A stretch of 33,765 nucleotides of DNA from assembly GCA_902627635.1 (NCBI GenBank), contig CACOKA010000009.1, positions 1 to 33,765 on the forward strand. The letters run 5' to 3'. This stretch comes from an uncultured Candidatus Actinomarina sp. (GTDB lineage: Bacteria; Actinomycetota; Acidimicrobiia; Actinomarinales; Actinomarinaceae). How positions within the stretch are numbered: position 1 is the stretch's first letter; each line of letters starts with the position of its first letter. The notes under the pieces were generated by a model that saw nothing but the letters and a program-made list of their open reading frames with translations, searched no databases and was not told the origin of the DNA. Both the position numbers and the translations under genes were made by a program. Positions 1 through 8,201 of this stretch are shown one piece after another.

Positions 1-30
1 GTTTTGAGTATATAACGTATTGAGGGAAAC

Positions 31-624
31 TTGTTAAATTTTATTTTTGTAAATCGATACAAAATCGGAGTAGCATTAATTTTTGCTGGAGTCGGTGGTA
101 TCACAATTGGTGTAATAATTGCTCACTTTGCTGGATTTCCAGAAGGTCAAGTTATAGATTATTTCAATTGGATGCCAAGAGGTTGGCTCATGCAAACTAT
201 AGGTCAACTAATAGCTTTTGGTGCAGGACAATTCCTATTGATCGGAATGGCAATGCTTGCATGGCAAGATTCAGAATTAACTTGGGCTAGAGCAACATAC
301 CTAGCATTTCTAAGCTGGATACAGTTTGCACTTATATTTGGTGTATTGCCTTCAGAGTGGTTAAACCTATCTCAAGGACCCCTTGAGTGGACAAACCAAA
401 GAGAGTTTATTAATTTTCCTCCAATTCTCTTCTTAGGTAACGAAATAGGAATGAGTCTCGGAGCTTTGAAGGATATTATTCAACTTGGTATATCGGGTGG
501 AGCATTAGTCACATCATTTGTGGTTGGATATTTGATTCAGGATATAAATGAAGCAAAAGAAAGAGGAAAAACGAGAGTTTCAGACTATGGAAAACAAGTA
601 GTAAAGGTGGGTGCTGATGGCTAA
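31..624 (+). CDS. Uncharacterised ~4-TM membrane protein, first visible gene of the bc/b6f-like operon
   Basis: ORF with TTG start preceded by purine-rich GAGGGAAAC; four hydrophobic segments; overlaps the next gene, so probably co-transcribed. Confidence 0.75.
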   Translation: MLNFIFVNRYKIGVALIFAGVGGITIGVIIAHFAGFPEGQVIDYFNWMPRGWLMQTIGQLIAFGAGQFLLIGMAMLAWQDSELTWARATYLAFLSWIQFALIFGVLPSEWLNLSQGPLEWTNQREFINFPPILFLGNEIGMSLGALKDIIQLGISGGALVTSFVVGYLIQDINEAKERGKTRVSDYGKQVVKVGADG

Positions 625-1066
625 ATCAGAAGTACTTATTGAAATGCCCGAATTTGAAAAAAAATATAATTTGGCCATGGTAGAGGCAGAAAAAGTTTCT
701 GCAAGAGTAAGACCAAAACAATTCTTACACATTGACGAAGCCGAATGTATTTTATGCGAAGGCTGTGTTGATATTTGTCCTTGGAAATGTATACATTATT
801 TATCAACTGATGCCATTGAGGATTCAATAAATGTTGAAGCTCCAAGTATGGAAGATAACGAAACAGGGTTTTTTGTTGTAGATGAGGAAGCGTGCACACG
901 ATGTGCTTTATGTGTAGACAGATGTCCAACAGGGGTTATATCACTTGGTAAGTTTGCTGGATCACTAGCTGATGCTGCAATAAAGAATGGCGTTTATGAA
1001 TCCCCATGGGATGAAGACTCTGGGGAGCGAAGCGATCGTCATGGATATATTTACGGAAGACTTTAA
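617..1066 (+). CDS. Ferredoxin-like protein with two [4Fe-4S] motifs
   Basis: Motifs CILCEGCVDICP and CTRCALCVDRCP (Cx2Cx2CxxxCP, twice). Start taken at the internal ATG (617) giving MAKSE rather than GTG 611. Confidence 0.9.
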   Translation: MAKSEVLIEMPEFEKKYNLAMVEAEKVSARVRPKQFLHIDEAECILCEGCVDICPWKCIHYLSTDAIEDSINVEAPSMEDNETGFFVVDEEACTRCALCVDRCPTGVISLGKFAGSLADAAIKNGVYESPWDEDSGERSDRHGYIYGRL

Positions 1067-1845
1067 TGAAAAACGAAAAAATTAAATTTAGAGATAGATT
1101 AAAAGACATCAGTGCTGGTCTTGGCGATTCCTTAAAAGAAAGTACCCTTTGGGGAAGTATTTTCAGACCTGGTTCCCCTTTTAGAAAAGGCTATTCCGAT
1201 AGCCCAAGAAACAGATCATATGTTGTTATGAATAATGTTTTATATCACCTACACCCTGTAAAAGTTAAAAGACATGGTGTACGGCTATCATATACTCTCT
1301 GCTTAGGTGGACTAAGCTTCTTTACTTTTATTGTTCTGACCATTACAGGTATCTGGCTCATGTTTTACTTTAGGCCAACAGAAATGGCCTATGTTGATAT
1401 TCAAACATTACAAACAAGTATCGCCTTTGGATCGCTTGTTAGAAATATGCATAGGTGGGCAGCCCACATTATGGTCTTGGTTGTATTTCTTCACATGTCT
1501 CGAGTTTTTTATCATGGAGCTTACAAAGCACCTAGAGAATTTAATTGGGTGATTGGAGTTATCTTATTACTTCTTACACTCTTACTTTCATTTACTGGCT
1601 ATCTGCTTCCATGGGATCAGTTAGCTATTTGGGCCGTGACAGTGGGTGGAAATATGGCAGGTTATACACCTGTTTTTGGTGCTCAAGTTAAGTTTGCATT
1701 ATTTGCAGGATTAGAAGCAACAGAAGCAACACTTCTTAGATTTTATGTTTTACACGTTCTATTTTTCCCTTTCATAATTGTAATCTTTATGGCAATTCAT
1801 TTTTGGAGAGTTAGAAAGGATGGCGGGATTTCCGGTCCTCTATAA
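1066..1845 (+). CDS. Cytochrome b6-type N-terminal cytochrome b subunit
   Basis: MHRWAAHIMVLVVFLH and LHVLFFPFIIVIFMAIH heme-ligand His pairs (14 and 15 residue spacing as in b6), GYLLPWDQLAIWAV, C-terminus RKDGGISGPL as in b6. Confidence 0.95.
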   Translation: MKNEKIKFRDRLKDISAGLGDSLKESTLWGSIFRPGSPFRKGYSDSPRNRSYVVMNNVLYHLHPVKVKRHGVRLSYTLCLGGLSFFTFIVLTITGIWLMFYFRPTEMAYVDIQTLQTSIAFGSLVRNMHRWAAHIMVLVVFLHMSRVFYHGAYKAPREFNWVIGVILLLLTLLLSFTGYLLPWDQLAIWAVTVGGNMAGYTPVFGAQVKFALFAGLEATEATLLRFYVLHVLFFPFIIVIFMAIHFWRVRKDGGISGPL

Positions 1846-1851
1846 ATTTAT

Positions 1852-2703
1852 ATGGTTGATATTCCTGAACACTTATTATTAAAAACTGCTCAAGCAAGAG
1901 CTAAAGCTCTTGGTATTTCTGTTGAACAAGCTTTAGCAGAAATGAAGGGCGAAGTTGAGCCTACCAAGATTGAAAAAGAACCTGACATAATTGAAGTTAC
2001 TCCAATTGAGGTAGAAGTCAAAGAAGCACCAGCACCTGCAGCTGAGGTCAAAGAAGCACCAGCACCTGCAGCTGAGGTCAAAGAAGCACCAGCACCAGCC
2101 GCAGCAGCAGTAAAAGAAGCACCGGCACCAGAAAAAACAAATGGACAGGTACCCACTGAAGTAGATTTTGCACCTGAGACAAAGGTTACACAAAGGTTAT
2201 TGACTGTTGTTAAAGCAAAACCAATACAGAAACCCACTTCTGAACCAGTTGATAAAGTAAATACATGGCCTCACTTAATGTTGCCAGAATTTATTTCCCT
2301 AATGGCAATGACTGCATTTTTAATATTTATTAGTGCAATTTTGCAGGCTCCTTTATTGGAAGAAGCAAACCCAAACATTACTCCAAACCCTGCAAAAGCA
2401 CCTTGGTACTTTTTAGGCTTGCAAGAATTATTATCTTATTGGGATCCACAAATTGCTGGTGTGATGATACCTCTACTAATTGGAGTAGCAGCATTTATGG
2501 CAATTCCATACATCGATAGAAATAAAGAAAATAAACCTTCAAAAAGAAAATATGCAATAATGTTGTGGACATTTTTCCTTGCCGGGGCAGGAACACTAAG
2601 CCTTATTGGTATTTTGTTTAGAGGCCCAGGTTGGAACTGGACATATCCATGGATTGATGGTGTATGGTTCGATGACTTACTTGACTGGGTCCATTTCGAA
2701 TGA
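1852..2703 (+). CDS. Cytochrome b C-terminal / subunit IV-like protein with repetitive N-terminal extension
   Basis: APWYFLGLQELLSYWDPQIAGVMIPLL resembles subunit IV Qo region; 3 TM segments; N-terminal EVKEAPAPAA repeats. Confidence 0.88.
   Translation: MVDIPEHLLLKTAQARAKALGISVEQALAEMKGEVEPTKIEKEPDIIEVTPIEVEVKEAPAPAAEVKEAPAPAAEVKEAPAPAAAAVKEAPAPEKTNGQVPTEVDFAPETKVTQRLLTVVKAKPIQKPTSEPVDKVNTWPHLMLPEFISLMAMTAFLIFISAILQAPLLEEANPNITPNPAKAPWYFLGLQELLSYWDPQIAGVMIPLLIGVAAFMAIPYIDRNKENKPSKRKYAIMLWTFFLAGAGTLSLIGILFRGPGWNWTYPWIDGVWFDDLLDWVHFE
2014..2130 (+). repeat. 30-bp in-frame tandem repeat encoding (E)VKEAPAPAA, 3 full copies plus 1 degenerate copy
   Basis: Near-identical units GA(A/G)GTCAAAGAAGCACCAGCACCTGCAGCT at 2014, 2044 and 2074 (last divergent at its end), then GCAGCAGTAAAAGAAGCACCGGCACCA at 2104. 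Confidence 0.95.
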
Positions 2704-3575
2704 CTCTTGTTGAACTTTCATTCATCGCAATAGCATTTATAGGTATTTTTGGTGTTGTCGGGATTGCAGCTGTAGTTACTGGAAGAACTCCAAAAACTGT
2801 TACAAAAAAATTAAATTGGAAAAAGAATTTAGATAAAAAAGCATTAAAAGCTGACAAGTCTTCGACAAATTTCCTTGCCCCAGATGAACCAGATATAGAA
2901 GAAGAAAATGTATCCGAAGATATTGAGCAGGAAGAAGAAATTCAAACTGATGGATCTATATCAATAAAAGAAGAAATTATTTATGAAGAAATTTCAGAAG
3001 AGGAAGCCGGAATGACTCGTAGGCAATTTTTGGGTAAAGCTCTTGGAATTACGTTTGGAGCATTCGCAGGTATACAATTAATTTCTTGGCTTGGCTTCTT
3101 TTATCCAAAAGTTTCTGGAGGTTTTGGTTCAAAAATAGATGCTGGAAGAATTGATGATCTTAAAGATCAAATTTTTCAATCAGATGGTTCGGTTATTCCT
3201 GCATTTATTCCTGAAGCAAGGGCCTATGTTTTACCTTTTGACGATAATGGTCAATCTCAGTTTTCTGATAGTGGAACTATTGCAGACGGTTTAGTTGCTG
3301 TTTATCAGCGATGTGTCCATTTAGGCTGCCGTGTCCCATGGTGCAATACTTCTCAAGGATTTGAGTGCCCGTGTCATGGTTCAAAATATAACATGGTTGG
3401 TGAGTATTATGCAGGTCCCGCACCAAGAAACTTAGATAGATTTATTGTAAGTGTTTCAGGAGGAAAATTAATCATTGATACAGGATCAGTTATTGAGTCA
3501 CCTCGAGCTGATGGTATGTCTGTCAAATACCCACAGGGTCTTTCGTGTATTACAATCGCTGAGACTGAGGAATAA
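2700..3575 (+). CDS. Rieske [2Fe-2S] protein with additional N-terminal TM and acidic linker
   Basis: CVHLGCRVPWCNTSQGFECPCHGSKYN Rieske motifs; MTRRQFLGKALGI Tat-like sequence before the second hydrophobic segment. Confidence 0.93.
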   Translation: MTLVELSFIAIAFIGIFGVVGIAAVVTGRTPKTVTKKLNWKKNLDKKALKADKSSTNFLAPDEPDIEEENVSEDIEQEEEIQTDGSISIKEEIIYEEISEEEAGMTRRQFLGKALGITFGAFAGIQLISWLGFFYPKVSGGFGSKIDAGRIDDLKDQIFQSDGSVIPAFIPEARAYVLPFDDNGQSQFSDSGTIADGLVAVYQRCVHLGCRVPWCNTSQGFECPCHGSKYNMVGEYYAGPAPRNLDRFIVSVSGGKLIIDTGSVIESPRADGMSVKYPQGLSCITIAETEE

Positions 3576-3577
3576 AA

Positions 3578-5002
3578 ATGAATAGCTCATTTTTTATAAC
3601 ATTAATTGCTTTGGCAGTAGTTGGTGCAATAGCTTATTTTTCTGCAGTTGGTTTTAGAGGTGCTGGAAAGATTAAAAAGGTACCTAGAAATTTACAAAAA
3701 TATCTTCCAGATGATGAATTAGAGACAACCCATCTTGACAAGACATTATCAATAGCGGTTGTGTTAGCTTCGTTACTCACAATTATGATTCCACTTTATT
3801 ACCTTGGTGAGCCAGCAAGGCAAGAGGGTTTTGTAGAAGAGTTTGATGATGTCTCAGTCGAGAGAGGACATCATCTTTATGAAGAGTTTGGGTGTGGAAA
3901 CTGTCATGGAGTAGATGGTAGTGGTGGAGCAGCTTCATATGTTGAAAAAAGAAGTGGTGTCAGTGTTACATGGACAGCCCCTGCCATAAATAATGTGTTT
4001 TATAGATATGATGATGAAGAAGTTAGGTACTGGCTAATATACGGTAGAGCAAATTCACCTATGCCTGCTTGGGGTCTAAAAGGTGGTGGTCCAATGAATG
4101 ACGGACAGCTTGACGACTTAATAGAATACTTGCATTATTTTCAAATTCCTCAAAGTGAAGAACTTCAACAAATTGAACAAAATATAAACTCATCTTTACT
4201 ACGAATTGAAAATTCTGATTTACAAGTTGAAAGTGAAATTGATAAACAAAATGAACTTATAGAAAATATTAAGGCAGCTCCTGAAAGATTACCTGTAGCA
4301 ATTGAAGCTGTTGAAATTGTATCTGCTATCTTAGCAAGGCAAAATGGAATAGATACAGATGAAGACGGACTTTTTGACTCTGTAGAAACAGATATATCAG
4401 TCTACAGCGAGAGCATTGCAGATGTTTTGGGTACTGCAATTTTAAATCTAAACCCAGATGAAGAAGAATCAACCCCTGGAAGGAAAGACTCCTCAGTTGT
4501 TAGGGGATATCTCTCTGACCTTGAAACGAGTGTAATTAATTTAGGGATCCTTACAGATGGGTATGACAAATTTATGCTGGAAGCAGAAAAAGGTTTGGCA
4601 TTTCTCGAGAATGCTTATGAACAAAAGTTATGGCTCATTGATTTCCAAGACATTGCAGATTCAACTTTTGATGGAGATTATGACAAAGCAACAAGAGCGG
4701 TAGGGATATTTAATGCTTATTGTGCAAGATGTCATACTGCTGGTTATTCTGCGGGAGCTGCATACACAAAAACAATTGGTTCCGGCGGCTTAGGTCCTGC
4801 ATTAAAAGGTGGACGAGTAAATATTCAATTTAAAGAAAGAGATGACTTTATTGATTTTATTATTAATGGCTCTGTAAATGGTAAAGGATATGGAGTCAAT
4901 GGAGTTGGTGGAGGAAAAATGCCAGGTTTTGGTGCTGTACTTCCACAGTCAGATATAGAATTGGTTATAGACTATTTGAGAGGAATGACACCTGATGCGT
5001 GA
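3578..5002 (+). CDS. Diheme cytochrome c (two separated c-type domains)
   Basis: CGNCH (3893-3907) and CARCH (4721-4735); candidate Met ligands in NSPMPAWG and GGKMPGFG; N-terminal TM segments; GAGGA SD-like sequence upstream. Confidence 0.92.
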   Translation: MNSSFFITLIALAVVGAIAYFSAVGFRGAGKIKKVPRNLQKYLPDDELETTHLDKTLSIAVVLASLLTIMIPLYYLGEPARQEGFVEEFDDVSVERGHHLYEEFGCGNCHGVDGSGGAASYVEKRSGVSVTWTAPAINNVFYRYDDEEVRYWLIYGRANSPMPAWGLKGGGPMNDGQLDDLIEYLHYFQIPQSEELQQIEQNINSSLLRIENSDLQVESEIDKQNELIENIKAAPERLPVAIEAVEIVSAILARQNGIDTDEDGLFDSVETDISVYSESIADVLGTAILNLNPDEEESTPGRKDSSVVRGYLSDLETSVINLGILTDGYDKFMLEAEKGLAFLENAYEQKLWLIDFQDIADSTFDGDYDKATRAVGIFNAYCARCHTAGYSAGAAYTKTIGSGGLGPALKGGRVNIQFKERDDFIDFIINGSVNGKGYGVNGVGGGKMPGFGAVLPQSDIELVIDYLRGMTPDA

Positions 5003-5363
5003 GATCATGAGAACCCTGTTGTCATCTAATTTGACATTTACTGGAATTTTTCTTTTTGTATTTTTTGTTCTCTCATTTTTTGGATCAACTTTTATCTTGA
5101 ACGCTACCAATTTAGGTAGAAGGCTGGGTTTTCTTGTTGTTGGAGCTGCAACTTTTGGATGGCTGGTAATAAATTCTTTTCTATTTATACTCTATGCTCC
5201 CAGGGGACCAGCCCCATCTTCAATAGATGGTCTTAACGCTCTAGAAATCAGAATTATTCCAATTACTTACTTTGCTGGATCTTTAATACTTTTTATTATG
5301 TTTATGCTTGCCCTAAATAGATACGAGCAAGAAGAAAAGGATACAGAAGAAACAAATAGTTAA
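4995..5363 (+). CDS. Small ~3-TM membrane protein at end of bc-complex operon
   Basis: ORF overlapping the cytochrome c stop; three hydrophobic segments; no family recognised. Confidence 0.7.
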   Translation: MREIMRTLLSSNLTFTGIFLFVFFVLSFFGSTFILNATNLGRRLGFLVVGAATFGWLVINSFLFILYAPRGPAPSSIDGLNALEIRIIPITYFAGSLILFIMFMLALNRYEQEEKDTEETNS

Positions 5364-5392
5364 TCTGTATTAGCGTATATCCCTTTCATGAA

Positions 5393-5398
5393 TAGAAT
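5393..5398 (+). promoter_or_regulatory. -10 box TAGAAT, 6 nt before SPFH ATG (leaderless)
   Basis: TAGAAT-AAAATT-ATG. Confidence 0.6.
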
Positions 5399-5404
5399 AA
5401 AATT

Positions 5405-6352
5405 ATGGAATTTATTATATCAATAATAAGAAGTGTCATATTATTTGGTCTTTTAATATTTATTGCATTCAGAATATTCAGAATTTTAAGACCATTCGAA
5501 AAAGGATTAGTTGAAAGATTTGGTAAGTATAATCGTGAAGCTACAGCAGGTCTCAACATTGTAATTCCTGGAATAGAAAAATTAATCATCGTAGATATGA
5601 GGGAACAAGTAATTGATGTTCCACCGCAAGAGGTTATCACTAAAGACAATGTGACAATCACCGTTGACGCAGTTATTTACTATGAACCAACTGATCCCAA
5701 AAAACTTGTTTATAATGTCGGAGATTTTATCACTGCAGCAACAAAATTAGCACAAACTAACTTAAGAAATGTTGTTGGTGATCTTGAATTAGATGCTGCT
5801 TTAACTTCAAGAGAGACTATCAACACATCTTTAAAGCTAATACTTGATGAAGCAACTGATAAGTGGGGTACAAGAGTTGTCCGTGTAGAAATACAAAGAA
5901 TTGATCCACCACAAGATGTCCAAGATGCAATGAACAAAGTTATGAAAGCTGAAAGAGACAGAAGAGCAGCTGTTACAGAAGCCGAGGGTGAAAAAAGAGC
6001 TGCAATTTTGACAGCTGAAGGTGAAAGGGAATCACAAATCCTCAGTGCACAGGGTGAAGCTGAAGCATTAAAACAAGTTGCCGATGCTGAGAAATATGAA
6101 AGAGTAGTCACAGCAGAAGGTGAAGCTGAAGCTATCCAGAAAGTTTTTAAAGCTATTCACGAAGGTGATCCTACAAATGATTTGATAGCAATTAAATATT
6201 TAGAATCATTAGAAAAAGTTGCTGATGGAAATGCTACAAAAATATTTCTACCAGCAGACTTATCTGCAACTTTAGGTAGCATTGGAGCAATTTCAGAATT
6301 GTTTAAGGATGAAAGAAAAGATTCTACTGATTCCGAAGACAAAGAAGAGTAA
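5405..6352 (+). CDS. SPFH/Band 7 (stomatin/prohibitin-like) membrane protein
   Basis: [64 protein letters not shown] coiled coil. Confidence 0.93.
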   Translation: MEFIISIIRSVILFGLLIFIAFRIFRILRPFEKGLVERFGKYNREATAGLNIVIPGIEKLIIVDMREQVIDVPPQEVITKDNVTITVDAVIYYEPTDPKKLVYNVGDFITAATKLAQTNLRNVVGDLELDAALTSRETINTSLKLILDEATDKWGTRVVRVEIQRIDPPQDVQDAMNKVMKAERDRRAAVTEAEGEKRAAILTAEGERESQILSAQGEAEALKQVADAEKYERVVTAEGEAEAIQKVFKAIHEGDPTNDLIAIKYLESLEKVADGNATKIFLPADLSATLGSIGAISELFKDERKDSTDSEDKEE

Positions 6353-6356
6353 CGGG

Positions 6357-7343
6357 CTAAATCAAACTACTTTTTAACAACTCAAAAAACTTATCAGGAT
6401 CACACCTTTGCACAATTCTTGTCTTATGTGTTTCAGGCTCAATATTCATGTAATCAATAACACAGCCTCCCCTAGTCATACCATCTCGAACATCAACTCT
6501 CACATTAGCTTCTGCTGACTGGCTGATTATCGTCTCATCCAAAAAAACTGACATTGCCAATGGATCTGGTAGATCATAAGCATCTTGATTAAGCAATTCT
6601 TTCATCATTTTCCTTAAAACAACTTGGATATCATTTGTGAACTTAGAAAATTTTGTGTTTATAGATTCAATTTCATTAATTTTGTTTATATCAATCATTG
6701 CATCGTATAGAGACGGATCCCAACCAATCATCGTTGTAGGTATCCCTGCGTTTAGAACTATATCTGCTGCTTCTGGATCAACCCAAAAATTATATTCCGC
6801 AAATTTTGTTACATTACCCAATGCATTTGAGCTTCCACCCATTATGTAAATATGCTTTATTGAATCTAAACTTTCTTTATTTTCCTCAATCATATTTGCA
6901 ATATTTGTCAATGGACCAAGAGTTACAATTTCCAAATTAGTTTCTCTTTTTAGAACTTCTTTATAAAATTCAGACGCAGTTTTGCTTTCTACCTCTTTAT
7001 TTTTAGGAGATAATCCTATATCACCTAAACCATCAATACCATGTACATGCTGAGCTGAAGTAGACTCATTTTTGTAACTAAGAGCAATGTTTGTTGCAGT
7101 TTCCGAATCGAAAACTTCAATATATTCTCTATTTAATGGTTTGTCAGCACCTTTAAAAATCGGTATGTCAATTTCACATAATTCATTTACATAAATGGTA
7201 TTTAAAACAGCCTGATCAAGAGGAACATTTCCTGACACGAGTGTAACTCCCAATATATTCTCTTTTTCTAAATTTCTATAAGCCATTAACAAGGCAACAG
7301 CATCATCTGAACCTGTATCAGCGTCGATAATAATTTTTTTCAT
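6357..7343 (-). CDS. Inosine/uridine-preferring nucleoside hydrolase family protein
   Basis: N-terminal KKIIIDADTGSDDAVALLMAY Ca-binding motif; LGPLTNIA; IYIMGGSSNALGNVT..AEYNFWVDPEAA. Confidence 0.93.
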   Translation of the reverse strand: MKKIIIDADTGSDDAVALLMAYRNLEKENILGVTLVSGNVPLDQAVLNTIYVNELCEIDIPIFKGADKPLNREYIEVFDSETATNIALSYKNESTSAQHVHGIDGLGDIGLSPKNKEVESKTASEFYKEVLKRETNLEIVTLGPLTNIANMIEENKESLDSIKHIYIMGGSSNALGNVTKFAEYNFWVDPEAADIVLNAGIPTTMIGWDPSLYDAMIDINKINEIESINTKFSKFTNDIQVVLRKMMKELLNQDAYDLPDPLAMSVFLDETIISQSAEANVRVDVRDGMTRGGCVIDYMNIEPETHKTRIVQRCDPDKFFELLKSSLI

Positions 7344-7621
7344 TAATCTTTTACTTTAGTAATTTCTGGTATACCTTGTCTCCAAATTACTTCACAATCT
7401 TTATATTCCTTTGAAATTTGGTCACCTATAATCATTAACATTTCTAGTGCATCTTCTTTTTTTCCTTTGGCAGAACCAAAAGAATTTGGAGCTATTGAGT
7501 AGGTTTTTTTAATCATTTCAAAAACCTCCAAAGCCTCTTTTTTATTGAAATTGCTATCTAAAGGTTTTCCAGATATTGTTTGAAAACTTTTTCTTTGTCT
7601 TCGAGGTAATGTAAATTTCAT
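7343..7621 (-). CDS. Hypothetical 92-aa protein
   Basis: ORF tightly coupled (1-nt overlap) to the nucleoside hydrolase. Confidence 0.6.
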   Translation of the reverse strand: MKFTLPRRQRKSFQTISGKPLDSNFNKKEALEVFEMIKKTYSIAPNSFGSAKGKKEDALEMLMIIGDQISKEYKDCEVIWRQGIPEITKVKD

Positions 7622-7641
7622 TAATATTTATATCCTAATAC

Positions 7642-8157
7642 CTAAAGAATTCTCTTTTGTAATGAAACTTCATAATCGTCACTGTACTTTTTTGTATCAA
7701 TTTCAACGAAATTAAATTTTTCATGAAAATTAAAAGATACTTCATTTCTTGAGGGTAGTATATTTATTTCTGCAGTCAGATTTTCAATATTACTCTCTAA
7801 ACAAAATTCAAGAAGTTTATCGTAAATTGATGTTGCTATTCCATTTTTTCTAAATTTGGCATCAATTGCAATTCGGTCGATATACATAAAATTTTTAATT
7901 CGATTTCTAAATTCATTAAAATTTTTATGTTTTAGGTTATACATGAATGATTTAGTTTTTGACGAGTCCTGGAAACAAATGATAAATCCAATAACTTTGT
8001 TTTCATGAATGATACATTTATGAAAATCAGAGTTTTCTACCAAATTTTCAAACTCATCAAAAGTTGTTGTGCCTACATTAGGAACATTGTTTTCATTTAA
8101 AGCATAACACCCATCAACATTTGAATTATCTATAGGTAAAAGCTTGATGTTATCCAT
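7642..8157 (-). CDS. GNAT-family N-acetyltransferase
   Basis: MYIDRIAIDAKFRKNGIATSIYDKLLEFC matches acetyl-CoA-binding motif A (R/QxxG-like RKNGIA). Confidence 0.85.
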   Translation of the reverse strand: MDNIKLLPIDNSNVDGCYALNENNVPNVGTTTFDEFENLVENSDFHKCIIHENKVIGFIICFQDSSKTKSFMYNLKHKNFNEFRNRIKNFMYIDRIAIDAKFRKNGIATSIYDKLLEFCLESNIENLTAEINILPSRNEVSFNFHEKFNFVEIDTKKYSDDYEVSLQKRIL

Positions 8158-8164
8158 GTATGAA

Positions 8165-8170
8165 AATATA
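8165..8170 (-). promoter_or_regulatory. -10 box TATATT, 7 nt before GNAT ATG (leaderless)
   Basis: Reverse strand TATATT-TTCATAC-ATG. Confidence 0.55.
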
Positions 8171-8189
8171 CATTTAATGTATAAAATTG

Positions 8190-8195
8190 TAAAAT
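8190..8195 (+). promoter_or_regulatory. -10 box TAAAAT, 6 nt before DDAH-like ATG (leaderless)
   Basis: TAAAAT-ATATAC-ATG. Confidence 0.55.
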
Positions 8196-8201
8196 ATATA
8201 C

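Noticed and set aside
636-929. 97-aa minus-strand ORF opposite the ferredoxin
   Set aside because: Antisense to a gene with strong Fe-S motifs; no coding evidence
2014-2130. Possible CRISPR-like or mobile repeat
   Set aside because: Repeats are contiguous, in frame and encode a protein linker; no spacers
1890-2237. Minus-strand ORF of 115 aa (and 1933..2193, 86 aa) opposite subunit IV
   Set aside because: Mirror of the repetitive Ala/Pro/Glu coding repeat; low-complexity translation (GAGASLTSAA, CRCWCFFDL) typical of a shadow ORF
5341-5370. Inverted repeat ATACAGA...TCTGTAT after the bc operon
   Set aside because: Only 7 bp with a 16-nt loop and no T tract; likely chance in AT-rich DNA
5710-6111. 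133-aa minus-strand ORF opposite the SPFH gene
   Set aside because: Shadow of the repetitive AEGEAEA coiled-coil coding region
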